DNA from: Polynucleobacter sp. IMCC 30228
GTDB lineage: Bacteria; Pseudomonadota; Gammaproteobacteria; Burkholderiales; Burkholderiaceae
Length of the DNA stretch: 64,000 bases
Direction of reading: 5' to 3'
Assembly (NCBI RefSeq): GCF_021395205.1
Contig: NZ_JAJVCS010000002.1
Coordinates: 186,001 to 250,000 of the forward strand
Shown here: positions 23,446-32,381 of the stretch, piece by piece
How positions within the stretch are numbered: position 1 is the stretch's first letter
Layout of the letters: each line of letters opens with the position of its first letter
Program-made: the position numbers and the translations under genes
The notes under the pieces: generated by a model
The model's database searches: none
The model's input: only the letters and a program-made list of their open reading frames with translations
Told to the model about the DNA's origin: nothing

Positions 23446-25340
23446 AATCGAGCAAGATTCATTTTTTTGATAGCGATCCGCTGTTAGCGTTATTGGGTAA
23501 TCCTAATTGCGGCAAAACAGCACTCTTTAATTTGCTCACCGGTAGTCGGCAAAAAGTGGCGAATTATGCTGGCGTCACCGTTGAACGTAAAGAAGGGCGC
23601 CTCACACTGCCTTCGGGTAAAGCCATCCGCATTCTAGATTTACCGGGCGCATATAGCTTGTATCCCCGTTCGCTTGATGAGCGAGTCACTTGCAATGTGC
23701 TGCTCGGTCGTGCCGAAGGCGAAAAGCGCCCCGATTTAGTCTTATGTGTATTAAATGCCACAAATCTACGCAGAAACTTACGGTTAGTGTTAGCAGCAAA
23801 ACGCTTGGGTTTACCCTGTATTGTTTTGCTCAATATGGCAGATATTGCCCAGCGCAAGGGTTTAAAAATTAAGCTTGCTGATTTATCGGCGGAGTTAGGT
23901 TTGCCGGTGATTTCGACCATTGGCATCAAGCCACACGGGGCTGATGACTTGAAGCACTTTTTAGATGAGCTGGACTGGTCGAATTTATCTCGGCTAACTG
24001 CAGGAACTGCACAAGTTAATAGCCTGCTCAATCACACTGAAACCGATAATCTGCGGGTTCATCAAATACTAGAAAAGCTCGCACTCAACGAAGTGGTGCC
24101 TGATGTATTAGCCGATCGTCTCGATCGTATTTTGCTGCAGCCAATATTCGGCCCCATGATTCTTGTAGCAATACTTTTTTTAATTTTTCAAGCCGTTTTT
24201 AGTTGGGCTGCCCTGCCGATGGAAGCAATTAAGTGGGTAATTGATGCTTTGGCGGGAGTAGTCAGTTCCCATATGTCAGATTCTTGGATACGTAGCCTGC
24301 TCATCAATGGCATCTTGGCAGGTTTAGGAGGGGTATTAGTATTTCTACCGCAAATTTTAATCCTGTTCTTTTTTATTTTGCTGCTCGAAGAGTCGGGTTA
24401 TTTACCACGAGCTGCCTTTATATTAGATCGCTTAATGGCGACAGTTGGCTTATCGGGCCGCTCTTTTATTCCCTTGTTGTCAAGTTTCGCTTGTGCTATT
24501 CCGGGCATCATGGCTACGCGGAGTATTTCTAATCCACGAGATCGTCTTGTAACCATTTTAATTGCTCCGATGATGACTTGTTCAGCGCGCTTACCTGTAT
24601 ATGCTTTATTAATTTCTGCTTTTATTCCCAATCAAAAGTTATGGGCGGGCCTTGATTTACAGGGTCTCGTATTATTTTTTCTGTATCTTGTGGGCATTGT
24701 TGGCGCAATGGCGGTGGCTTGGGTTTTGCAGTACTTTACCAGTAAGCAATTTCAAGTACATGCTTTAATGATGGAGCTGCCGAGTTATCATTTGCCCCGT
24801 TTAGGTAATTTACTGATTAGTTTATGGCAGCGATGTGAAATATTTTTGCGACGGGTAGGCGGAGTTATTTTTGTGCTTACAGTATGCCTATGGGCGCTCT
24901 CTAGTTTTCCTGCCCCACCACCAAATGCTAGTGGTGCGCCGATTGAATATAGCCTTGCGGGCATGTTAGGTAAAACATTGGCAGTTATTCTTCAACCGAT
25001 TGGTTTTAATTGGCAAATTAGCATAGCTTTAGTGCCAGGCATGGCTGCACGTGAAGTCGTGGTGAGTTCATTGGCAACTGTTTATGCTTTATCTGTAGTT
25101 AATACTGAAGCTAGTCAATCTCTGATTCCGTTAATTTCCCACGCATGGAGTTTAGCCACCGCACTTTCTTTATTGGCCTGGTTTGTCTTTGCGCCGCAGT
25201 GCCTCTCGACCATTGCAGCAGTGAAGCGCGAAACAGGTGGTTGGAAAATTCCCCTGATTATGCTTGGCTATTTATTTGGCTTAGCTTATTTAGCCTCTTT
25301 TATTACTTATCAAACTGCACTTATTTTTGGATGGGGATGA
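23442..25340 (+). CDS. feoB: Ferrous iron transporter B
   Basis: This 632-aa inner-membrane Fe(II) transporter has an N-terminal GTPase-like domain: G1 GNPNCGKTALFN, switch VTVERKEG, G3 DLPGAYSL and G4 NMAD. Two Gate-type membrane regions follow, with the family's conserved GFLPRAAF-like (YLPRAAFILDRLM) and SFACAIPGIMATR motifs, and PGMAAREVVVSSLA later. The length is shorter than E. coli FeoB (773 aa) but normal for many bacteria. No feoC is visible after it. Confidence 0.95.
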   Translation: MKSSKIHFFDSDPLLALLGNPNCGKTALFNLLTGSRQKVANYAGVTVERKEGRLTLPSGKAIRILDLPGAYSLYPRSLDERVTCNVLLGRAEGEKRPDLVLCVLNATNLRRNLRLVLAAKRLGLPCIVLLNMADIAQRKGLKIKLADLSAELGLPVISTIGIKPHGADDLKHFLDELDWSNLSRLTAGTAQVNSLLNHTETDNLRVHQILEKLALNEVVPDVLADRLDRILLQPIFGPMILVAILFLIFQAVFSWAALPMEAIKWVIDALAGVVSSHMSDSWIRSLLINGILAGLGGVLVFLPQILILFFFILLLEESGYLPRAAFILDRLMATVGLSGRSFIPLLSSFACAIPGIMATRSISNPRDRLVTILIAPMMTCSARLPVYALLISAFIPNQKLWAGLDLQGLVLFFLYLVGIVGAMAVAWVLQYFTSKQFQVHALMMELPSYHLPRLGNLLISLWQRCEIFLRRVGGVIFVLTVCLWALSSFPAPPPNASGAPIEYSLAGMLGKTLAVILQPIGFNWQISIALVPGMAAREVVVSSLATVYALSVVNTEASQSLIPLISHAWSLATALSLLAWFVFAPQCLSTIAAVKRETGGWKIPLIMLGYLFGLAYLASFITYQTALIFGWG

Positions 25341-25373
25341 GATAATGAACCTTCGGCAATCCTTGCTTTAAAT

Positions 25374-26105
25374 ATGGTAACTCCTATGCAAGCCTTGAGT
25401 AATGTAGGCGCAATTCGTGTTTTGGCCTTTGATGTTTTTGGTACCGTCGTTGACTGGCATGGGTCTATTGCAAAAGAAGTATCTCAATTTGATCTCAATG
25501 TTGATCCATTAGCATTTGCCACTGCTTGGCGTAATGGCTATAAGCCCGCTATGGCCCGTGTGCGCTCGGGTGAGTTGCCCTGGACGCGTATCGACGATTT
25601 ACATCGGATGATTCTGGATCAAGTGCTAATTGAGTTCAAGGTTGATGCACTGAATGAGGCGCAGAAAAAAGATTTAAATTTGGTGTGGCATCGGCTAGCC
25701 GCGTGGCCCGATACCGTACTGGGTTTACAGCGGCTCAAAAGCAAATACACTATTGTGACTTTATCGAACGGGAATTTAGGCTTATTGGCCGAGATGGCGA
25801 AAAATGCGGGGCTGCCGTGGGATTTAATTTTGTCAGCCGAAGTGTTTCGTCATTACAAGCCTGATCCAGAAACCTATTTAGGGGTAGCGGCAACCTTTGA
25901 TATTGCTCCCGAGCAGGTCATGCTGGTGGCTACCCATAAAGACGACTTATTAGCGGCCCACAAACTAGGTCTTAAAACTGCGTTTGTTGAGCGCCCCTTT
26001 GAGCATGGGCCAAATCATTTGCGTCAAGATATGCAGGTGGAGACTTGGACTGATTTTCATGCTAAAGATTTTCTCGATCTAGCACATCAGCTTGGTATAA
26101 GTTAA
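25374..26105 (+). CDS. Haloacid dehalogenase type II-like HAD hydrolase
   Basis: This 243-aa HAD-superfamily protein resembles L-2-haloacid dehalogenases. The nucleophile Asp is in LAFDVFGTVVDWHGS (about residues 18-32), motif II Ser/Thr in VTLSNGN, a Lys in HYKPDPETYL and the last motif near VATHKDDLLAAHKLG. The final acidic motif reads THKDDLLAA, close to the family's AHxxDL. It starts 33 bases after feoB and ends 7 bases before a Bug receptor. The natural substrate may be a haloacid or a phosphate ester. Confidence 0.85.
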   Translation: MVTPMQALSNVGAIRVLAFDVFGTVVDWHGSIAKEVSQFDLNVDPLAFATAWRNGYKPAMARVRSGELPWTRIDDLHRMILDQVLIEFKVDALNEAQKKDLNLVWHRLAAWPDTVLGLQRLKSKYTIVTLSNGNLGLLAEMAKNAGLPWDLILSAEVFRHYKPDPETYLGVAATFDIAPEQVMLVATHKDDLLAAHKLGLKTAFVERPFEHGPNHLRQDMQVETWTDFHAKDFLDLAHQLGIS

Positions 26106-26112
26106 TTTACCC

Positions 26113-27150
26113 GTGAAAAAACATTTTCAAATAGTTGCAAGTTTATTGTTGAGCTTAGTTTTTTGCCTGCTGAGCACGGTAGCTTTTTCGCAAGCGAATG
26201 CGCATAAAAATGCTAGTGCTAGTGCTAGTAGCCAGAAAAGCGACGTGATGCTGTGGCCCAAAAAGCCAATTCATCTGGTCGTGAGCTTTACGCCTGGGGG
26301 TGCTCCCGATACATTGGCGCGTATTTTGGCTGAAAGTTGGCAGAAGACTCTGGGAGTAAACGTCTTAGTTGAAAATCGCCCAGGTTTTGGTGGCAATATT
26401 GGCGCCGACTATGTAGCTAAAAGCGATGCTGACGGCTATACCTTGTTAATTGGCACCGTTGGCATCCATGCAATTAATGGCGTGCTTTACGAGAAATTGA
26501 GCTATGACCCTGTCCGTGATTTTGCACCCATTAGTTTTTTAGCTAGCACCCCGAATGTATTGGTAGTGAATAAAAAATTAGGGGTCAGTAATTTAAGTGA
26601 ACTCATTACCCTAGCCAAAACCGAGCCTAATCAGCTGACTTTTGGTTCATCGGGCTCGGGTACTTCTTTGCACATGTCGGGCGAACTGATAAAGGAAATG
26701 ACCGGAATACAAATTCGGCATATTCCTTACAAGGGGCGGGCACAATTTTTACCTGACCTCGTTAGCGGGCGCATCAGTATGGCTTTTGATAATCTGGTTT
26801 CAGCATTACCATTAATTCAGGCGGGTGAAATACGCGCAATTGGTATTACTTCGCTAAGGCGTTCGGCGGCTGCACCCGATATTCCGACTATTGCAGAGCA
26901 AGGCTTACCAGGTTTTGAAGCGGTTTCTTGGTTTTCCTTGGTAGGGCCTGCGGGTCTGCCTATTGCAATACAAACTCGCTTAAGCCGACTGACTAAAGAA
27001 GTCTTGATGCAGCCTGTTGTACAGAGCAAATTAAGGGCAAGTGGGCTCGAGCCTGCACCGAATAGTCCCACAGAATTAGCACGCTTTATTGACCAAGAAC
27101 GAGAAAAATGGACTGGAATTGTGAAAAAGTCGGGGGCTAAGGCCGATTAG
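26113..27150 (+). CDS. Bug-family tripartite tricarboxylate transporter substrate-binding protein
   Basis: This 345-aa periplasmic receptor of the TctC/Bug family has a signal peptide ending near AFSQANA, then an Ala-Ser-rich spacer encoded by a short tandem repeat. Family landmarks are IHLVVSFTPGGAPDTLARILA, VENRPGFGGNIGADYVA, DADGYTLLIGTVG and HIPYKGRAQFLPDLVSGRI. The start is GTG, 7 bases after the dehalogenase stop, so they may be co-transcribed. No TctA/TctB membrane partner is in the window. Ligands of this family are mostly carboxylates. Confidence 0.9.
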   Translation: MKKHFQIVASLLLSLVFCLLSTVAFSQANAHKNASASASSQKSDVMLWPKKPIHLVVSFTPGGAPDTLARILAESWQKTLGVNVLVENRPGFGGNIGADYVAKSDADGYTLLIGTVGIHAINGVLYEKLSYDPVRDFAPISFLASTPNVLVVNKKLGVSNLSELITLAKTEPNQLTFGSSGSGTSLHMSGELIKEMTGIQIRHIPYKGRAQFLPDLVSGRISMAFDNLVSALPLIQAGEIRAIGITSLRRSAAAPDIPTIAEQGLPGFEAVSWFSLVGPAGLPIAIQTRLSRLTKEVLMQPVVQSKLRASGLEPAPNSPTELARFIDQEREKWTGIVKKSGAKAD

Positions 27151-27193
27151 GCCTATTTTTGAGGGATTAAATGAAGTGCTTTGTCAGCTTGAA

Positions 27194-28492
27194 TTATTTT
27201 TTTTGCAAAAACTTAAAACTAAAATTATTGTAGCTTATTAAAATAAAAATAAGTATAAAAATACTTGGCATCCATAGCACTATTGTGCTCATAACCCTGG
27301 GGGGATATGAGTTGATCAATAAAAATTCTGTCAAAACCAGAAAATTAAAAGCTGTAGTTGCCACGGCGCTAGAAAATTTATTTTTTAATATTAAAAGTAG
27401 CCCAATTGCTATCGGGGTAATAATAAAATTAATAAGAACTAGCGATAAAAGCCAATTAGGTAATTTTATAGTGCCAGCTTCTACTACGAGGTTTATCCAA
27501 GAGCCATTAAGAATTAATACTGTCCACCAAATGAGCTGAATATATTTGGTATTTAGGCTGCGCCACGGGATTAATATTAAAGAACCTTTACTAATACGAG
27601 CGATTATCGTTTCCGTTTTTTTCTGGGGCGTTGCATTAACATTTCTTTCATAATTACGAACTGTAGGTATGGGCGTGCTTAAATCTAAAAAAGACTTATC
27701 TGGAGCTGCGTTCAAGATTAATCTATTTAATTGAGAAAGTGCTTGATTTAAGGCATTCTTAGCTTCATCCTCGTTTAGGTTTCTTAATTTTTTCGACAAT
27801 TCACGATAAATTTGGTTATGTTCATCAGTCGAATTTGAAAGCCAGGAAACTTCCTCAAGTAAATTGCCGATCCCATGGCATAGAATTGCTAACTGACTGC
27901 TTAAATTCTGTACTGAAATCGAGTCAGACCAATATTCAATAAATTCCTCATTAGAGAGGGTTAAGGTATGGTCTAAGACGGGCTGGCTTTGATTTAATGA
28001 GAAAAAATAATTACTCCAATCCTTCTTTAAAGCCTGATACAGCATGGGATGATGTAGGCCATCGGTTGGCAGAAGTGGCAGGGGCTTTTGTAATCGATTG
28101 GTGGTAGATAGGCAATGAACAAAATCTAATATATAGATACGATTACTGGCGCCTTGAGGGGTAGCAATATTTCTAAGGGCAATATCTAGATGTAGGATGC
28201 CTAAGTTAAAAATCTCTATTAAAGCTTCAATCGAATTAGTAATTAATATCGCAACTTGTGTAGTATTAAATTGATTTTTATTTTCCTTGAACTGAACCGA
28301 AAGCGATTGCCCAACATTTTCCATGGCAATCGATTTTTGTGTTAAGTTTTTAATGCTGACTTTAGGTACGTTCGCATTTCTTTGGTGCAAATAAGTCAAG
28401 ATCAACTCTTCTCTTGATAGCCAGTAAGCGGCGTCAGGCAATATCGAGGTAGATCCCTCAACTGTAAAGTGTTTGATAAAGTCTTCTGACAT
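27194..28492 (-). CDS. Kinase-like protein with four C-terminal membrane segments
   Basis: This is a 432-aa protein kinase-fold candidate. The catalytic loop reads HLDIALRN (residues 101-108), with catalytic Asp103 and metal-binding Asn108; the following DFV (123-125) stands where kinases have DFG. An EELILTYLHQRNANVPKV stretch resembles the C-helix region, and MENVGQSL the hinge. No glycine-rich loop is present, because the protein begins only a few residues before a possible beta-3 Lys (K7). Four hydrophobic segments (about 316-337, 345-368, 375-394, 400-421) anchor the C terminus. It is the last gene of the run, 3 bases after the PP2C gene. It may be a degenerate Ser/Thr kinase or an LPS-kinase-like enzyme. 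Confidence 0.6.
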   Translation of the reverse strand: MSEDFIKHFTVEGSTSILPDAAYWLSREELILTYLHQRNANVPKVSIKNLTQKSIAMENVGQSLSVQFKENKNQFNTTQVAILITNSIEALIEIFNLGILHLDIALRNIATPQGASNRIYILDFVHCLSTTNRLQKPLPLLPTDGLHHPMLYQALKKDWSNYFFSLNQSQPVLDHTLTLSNEEFIEYWSDSISVQNLSSQLAILCHGIGNLLEEVSWLSNSTDEHNQIYRELSKKLRNLNEDEAKNALNQALSQLNRLILNAAPDKSFLDLSTPIPTVRNYERNVNATPQKKTETIIARISKGSLILIPWRSLNTKYIQLIWWTVLILNGSWINLVVEAGTIKLPNWLLSLVLINFIITPIAIGLLLILKNKFSSAVATTAFNFLVLTEFLLINSYPPRVMSTIVLWMPSIFILIFILISYNNFSFKFLQKK

Positions 28493-28495
28493 TAT

Positions 28496-29182
28496 TTAAT
28501 TAAAATTTATCCACATACCGATTGCAGATACATCATCCTTGGATTGGTTTTTAATAGCTAATTCTCCTAGCTCTGAGCAAATAAATTGCATATCCTCATT
28601 ACTGGGCTGCCCTTTTTTTATTTTTGAAATGATACTTAATCGTTCTTTTGAAGTGGTATAGGCGTGTAGGCCATCTGACATCATAAGAACAATACAAGAT
28701 CCTTTTGCAGGAAGCTGAAAAATATTGGCGGAATGAAAGGCTGGACTACCTATTAGCTGACTAGGTGAGTGACCATCCTCCAGTAAATCCAGTTGGCTTG
28801 CTTGTGAATTGACCCAACCCTTTAAAGGCTGAAGTTTGTAAGCCTCAATAAGGCTATCTCCGCAACTAGCACAGTAAATTCCGCCGTAACTTAATAGTAC
28901 ATTTAATGCCGTAGTAGCCCCGTTATTTATTTTTTCTAAAACGAGATCATTAGCCCGAGAAAACGATTCTAAAAGAGTCTCTTCAGGATTAGTTTGCGGG
29001 ATAACTAATTTAGAAGTAAGGGCTGAAGCGGTTAGTTCCGCAGCATGGCCACCCCATGGTGTGCTATTCGCGCCGTCACAAAGGGCAAAATTAGTAAGTT
29101 CTTGATTAAATCGAATACAGTCAAATTTGGGTTTTTCTGTTGCGCCCAAATTCTCAATATAGCCAAATGAAAATGAAATCAT
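28496..29182 (-). CDS. PP2C-family protein serine/threonine phosphatase
   Basis: This 228-aa soluble phosphatase of the PPM/PP2C fold has metal-binding motifs in order: FALCDGANS (Asp36-Gly37), GGIYCASCGDSLIEAYKL, LMMSDGLHAY and SKDDVSAIGMW near the C terminus. All are in the positions expected for bacterial PP2C enzymes. It would remove phosphate placed by the kinase-like protein whose gene follows 3 bases later. Its ATG overlaps the end of the FHA gene by 4 bases. No membrane segment is present. Confidence 0.85.
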   Translation of the reverse strand: MISFSFGYIENLGATEKPKFDCIRFNQELTNFALCDGANSTPWGGHAAELTASALTSKLVIPQTNPEETLLESFSRANDLVLEKINNGATTALNVLLSYGGIYCASCGDSLIEAYKLQPLKGWVNSQASQLDLLEDGHSPSQLIGSPAFHSANIFQLPAKGSCIVLMMSDGLHAYTTSKERLSIISKIKKGQPSNEDMQFICSELGELAIKNQSKDDVSAIGMWINFN

Positions 29183-30186
29183 TTTCTAACGCCGGGGATA
29201 GGCGTTTGATCGCTGGCCGATTTATTTTGATTTTTTGCAAGTTTTATATGAATAGTGGGATAAAGGTTCGGCGAGCTTGGGTCGGCAACAGTATGGGCAA
29301 TATCAAAAGGCTGTCCAAATGTAATTTGTAGCCCTTCGTCATTAATTTCATACAGGCGCATGTTTTTTAGAATTCCTCTGCGCCCCGATACCCCGCTAAG
29401 CTTGGCGTCTTTCGGAATAAACGCGTAGATGATGTTATTAAGCTCGAAAATATTCAGTTGATTACGGGAGATATACATCGCAGAAACATTAACCTTCTCC
29501 ATATTCTGTATTTCTGCACTGGGGGCGTCTCTGCCAACGATCAAAGGGGTAGAGCAGATAACTTGTCTTTCTCCGTTAGCATCTGAAATTTGAATCGCTA
29601 ATTGAGTCTGGTTGCCTGAAGTGGGCTGAAATGAAGAAGTTGATGCAGCCTGTATAGCCGGTTCATTTTTAATTGGGCTACTGGTGCCTGCACCAGGGGC
29701 TTCATTTGGCTTTAGGGTGCCTAATTTGACGGTAGCACTAAACTTTTTTCTATTGCCTCGTAAGGATATTTGGTAAGCCTCTTCACTAGTAGGATCATCA
29801 AGTGAATTCATTCCAGGCTGAATTGATATAGAGCAATCTTTTGTTAATTTTGCTTTGGCACCATGGTTAGTTTGATAATCTTTTAAAAGGATGCCACTAA
29901 AAAAAGAATCTTCAAAACCGGTATTGATTTCAGTGTGAATACGGAAGAACTCTTCAGTTTCTAGTGCGGTGGCTTTATCTAAGGGGTGAAAAGTAATTAA
30001 ATCAATTGGGAAATACGAGGAATTAAGAATGGAGCTTAAATATTTTCCTTCAGTCGCATGTAACTGATTTAAAATTTCTTCGATCGCAACCCTTTTAAAA
30101 TCGAGCGCTAAGCTATCGGCAAATAAATCCGTACTTTTTTCCTTGGGGATTTCCGTTTCTTTCTTTTTTGAAAATATAAATTTCAT
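29179..30186 (-). CDS. FHA-domain protein
   Basis: This protein is about 335 aa. The C-terminal part (about residues 195-290) is a forkhead-associated phosphothreonine-binding domain, with VGRDAPSAEI, then YISRNQLNIFELNN (the conserved Ser-Arg-x-x) and a distorted NGT-region. The N-terminal 150 residues have no family I can name. A Pro/Ser/Gly-rich linker separates the halves. The ATG at 30186 is chosen over a TTG at 30195 that sits too close to AAAGG. Coupling to the PP2C gene (4-base overlap) suggests it recognises phosphoproteins made by the linked kinase. Confidence 0.75.
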   Translation of the reverse strand: MKFIFSKKKETEIPKEKSTDLFADSLALDFKRVAIEEILNQLHATEGKYLSSILNSSYFPIDLITFHPLDKATALETEEFFRIHTEINTGFEDSFFSGILLKDYQTNHGAKAKLTKDCSISIQPGMNSLDDPTSEEAYQISLRGNRKKFSATVKLGTLKPNEAPGAGTSSPIKNEPAIQAASTSSFQPTSGNQTQLAIQISDANGERQVICSTPLIVGRDAPSAEIQNMEKVNVSAMYISRNQLNIFELNNIIYAFIPKDAKLSGVSGRRGILKNMRLYEINDEGLQITFGQPFDIAHTVADPSSPNLYPTIHIKLAKNQNKSASDQTPIPGVRK

Positions 30187-30202
30187 ATTTAGCAATAACC
30201 TT

Positions 30203-30469
30203 TCAAGTAGCTTCTAATTCAATATTGGGAATATCTTTAATTTCAATTTTTATATCAGAGTCGGTTAAGCCTAAATCAATTAGGGGATCACTAAAAAATG
30301 TATTAAAGTCATTTTTTGAGACACTTCTATAGATATTAGCGGGAATTTGCACTTTAATTTGCCGAAATTTTCTTAGCTCCTCACGGATAAAAAGGGCGCA
30401 CAAAAACAGATTGTTTGAGCCAGATAAGTGATCATCTGGAATTAGCGTAAAAATCTTATTAGAGACCAT
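30203..30469 (-). CDS. Uncharacterised 88-aa protein in the kinase/cell-wall gene run
   Basis: This is a small cytoplasmic-looking protein (no signal or membrane segment) starting MVSNKIFTLIPDDHLSG and ending in an acidic tail. Hydrophobic and charged residues alternate in SDIKIEIKDIPNIEL, suggesting a beta strand. Its ATG overlaps the end of the transpeptidase gene by 11 bases, and it ends about 17 bases before the FHA start. Fixed position between cell-wall and signalling genes argues it is real. No family recognised. Confidence 0.6.
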   Translation of the reverse strand: MVSNKIFTLIPDDHLSGSNNLFLCALFIREELRKFRQIKVQIPANIYRSVSKNDFNTFFSDPLIDLGLTDSDIKIEIKDIPNIELEAT

Positions 30470-32381
30470 TTGTTTTAATTACCTCTCTAATTAAGAGCAT
30501 CCCAAATTTACTAGCAATATGCCCAGAACCTGGAACATTTGGATTGGCAAGAACACCAATTGCTAAGGCGCTATTGGCACTCGCTGTAACGGGCGCCCCG
30601 ATATAACCTTGAAGTTGGTTAACCTGAACAATTGCCCCAAATAAGGTGTTGCCCCCGTAGGTTTTATCCTGCTTACTGACTGTACCAGTTTTAGCATAGA
30701 TCGGACAATCCTCTAAGCAGGGCTTACCAAAGGCTAGCGTAAAGACTTTGCTGGCTGTACCGTCTCCCGCCCAATTTTTTTCGGTTGGTCTGGGTACTTT
30801 TTGCATACCCCTGAGGATAATTTGGGCATTGGCCTGCCCATTCATTTTTTTAATGATGGGGTTTTGAGATTCAAATAGACTTGGTTGAGTTAAGGTTGAG
30901 AAACTAGCAATTTGATATAAGGATGAGACAAGAGTAGCTAGGCCATAAGACGTGATGCGATTATTGGCGGCGCCAATGACTGACTGAATAGCTAGGCTAG
31001 TGTTTTCGAGTACTTTAAAGTTGGTCGCGCGCTTTTTCCCTTCCCTGATCTCGTCATACTGAGTCCAAGGTATGAAAGGGCCCTTAATTAATCGACCATC
31101 TAAATACGGACCATCCTTATTGGCGCTTACTAATATCCGGCCATTGGTTGGGCTAAATGTTTCTAGTCCCATAGGCTCTAAGAGCCTGCTAGTACCGCAG
31201 CGTCGATCTGGGGTTTCTGAGCAGCCATTATTTAAGCCAATCTCTTTGGCAAACTCAGTTACATAAGTCGGCACTGAGCAATTGGCCAAGGCGGTGCCGT
31301 TATTGCAAATAGCATTTTTTTCCCACCATTCATTTCGCTTAGTGACTTTGCCATCGACCTCACCCGATGTTTTAATTTGAAACTGTAGCTCGGTTGGCGA
31401 GACCGAGCGATTTTTTAAAAATGCATAAGAAAAAAGAAGTTTTTCAGTCGAGGCTGGCGGGCCCTCAATATTTGCCCCAGCCAATAAGCCCAACTGATAA
31501 TTTGCTGTAAGGCCACATGACTTTCCATAGCAGCCAACAGCGAGTAGGGCACCGGTATTTGCATTTAAGATGGTAAAGGCCAGATCGGATGTTAGCTTTA
31601 GCTGGTTAAAAAGATCGGCATTACAGCTAGGGTTTTTGTCATTGCATTTACCAATATTGCTTGCTAAAAGTTGTAACTCAGGATTTAGCGATAGAGTCAG
31701 ACTTTTTATACCATCACTGCCGCCACTTTGTTTTCTAAATTGGGCTAACTGCAAAAGCGGCGCAAAACCATCTTTTAGATTGGCTCGTGCTGGGGTGAGC
31801 GCATTAGATTTGATATCAGCACTTCCACAATTGCCAGGTCTTCCAGAGACAATAAATTTTCCATTGGCGTCTTTACCAAAAACGCATAAGACTTGCGTAT
31901 TCCAATTTAAACTCTGAGAAAAAAGTTGATTAGCTAAGGTCTCTTTAGATAATTTCGGGTTAGCAACCGATAGCTGCGTAAGAATATAGGCCGCATCTAA
32001 GATTTCGGGAAAATTTTTGCACGATACATTACTTGATTTGGCGTTATAGTCGCTCCAAATTTGTATTAGGCGAGCATCGGCTTGATCAAAATCGATTTTC
32101 TCAATACTGGCAATTTTTTCTCTGAGTGTTACTCGGTTTCTTTCGCCGCAGGTAAAGTTAAGCGTTGCCGAGTTTTGGGGGGTAGTAATTAATGCATAAA
32201 CAATTTGGGTTTGATTGACAAGATTAGTGGGAATAAATGGCTTATCTAATTCTTTTTGAGACAAGGTAAACGATAAATGAATCAGTATCGAAATAAAAAT
32301 AATGATGCCTACAGCAAATAGGCCAATAAAAAATCGGGATCGAATGCGGTTACTAGATGTTTTTAATTTATTTACGGGCAT
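30459..32381 (-). CDS. Penicillin-binding transpeptidase-like protein
   Basis: This is about 640 aa with one N-terminal membrane anchor (about residues 17-40), an extracytoplasmic region, and a transpeptidase domain. The acylation motif is STEK in GPPASTEKLLFS (about 311-314), and the third motif KTGT is in IYAKTGTVSK (about 564-567). The GAANNRITSYGLATLVSSLY segment resembles the pre-KTG helix of class B PBPs. The second motif SxN is not clear: the expected place reads ALANCSVPTYV. No glycosyltransferase domain is seen. The ATG at 32381 overlaps the end of the SEDS gene by 14 bases. Pairing with a SEDS protein suggests a synthase complex. Confidence 0.8.
   Translation of the reverse strand: MPVNKLKTSSNRIRSRFFIGLFAVGIIIFISILIHLSFTLSQKELDKPFIPTNLVNQTQIVYALITTPQNSATLNFTCGERNRVTLREKIASIEKIDFDQADARLIQIWSDYNAKSSNVSCKNFPEILDAAYILTQLSVANPKLSKETLANQLFSQSLNWNTQVLCVFGKDANGKFIVSGRPGNCGSADIKSNALTPARANLKDGFAPLLQLAQFRKQSGGSDGIKSLTLSLNPELQLLASNIGKCNDKNPSCNADLFNQLKLTSDLAFTILNANTGALLAVGCYGKSCGLTANYQLGLLAGANIEGPPASTEKLLFSYAFLKNRSVSPTELQFQIKTSGEVDGKVTKRNEWWEKNAICNNGTALANCSVPTYVTEFAKEIGLNNGCSETPDRRCGTSRLLEPMGLETFSPTNGRILVSANKDGPYLDGRLIKGPFIPWTQYDEIREGKKRATNFKVLENTSLAIQSVIGAANNRITSYGLATLVSSLYQIASFSTLTQPSLFESQNPIIKKMNGQANAQIILRGMQKVPRPTEKNWAGDGTASKVFTLAFGKPCLEDCPIYAKTGTVSKQDKTYGGNTLFGAIVQVNQLQGYIGAPVTASANSALAIGVLANPNVPGSGHIASKFGMLLIREVIKTNGL

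Noticed and set aside
26205-26235. Short tandem GCTAGT repeats as a mobile or phase-variable element
   Set aside because: Only about four units within the Bug receptor leader, in frame, coding an Ala-Ser spacer; no sign of more.
27194-30186. Kinase/phosphatase/FHA genes as part of a type VI secretion system (PpkA/PppA/Fha)
   Set aside because: No Tss, Hcp, VgrG or ClpV gene is present; the neighbours are cell-wall genes instead.
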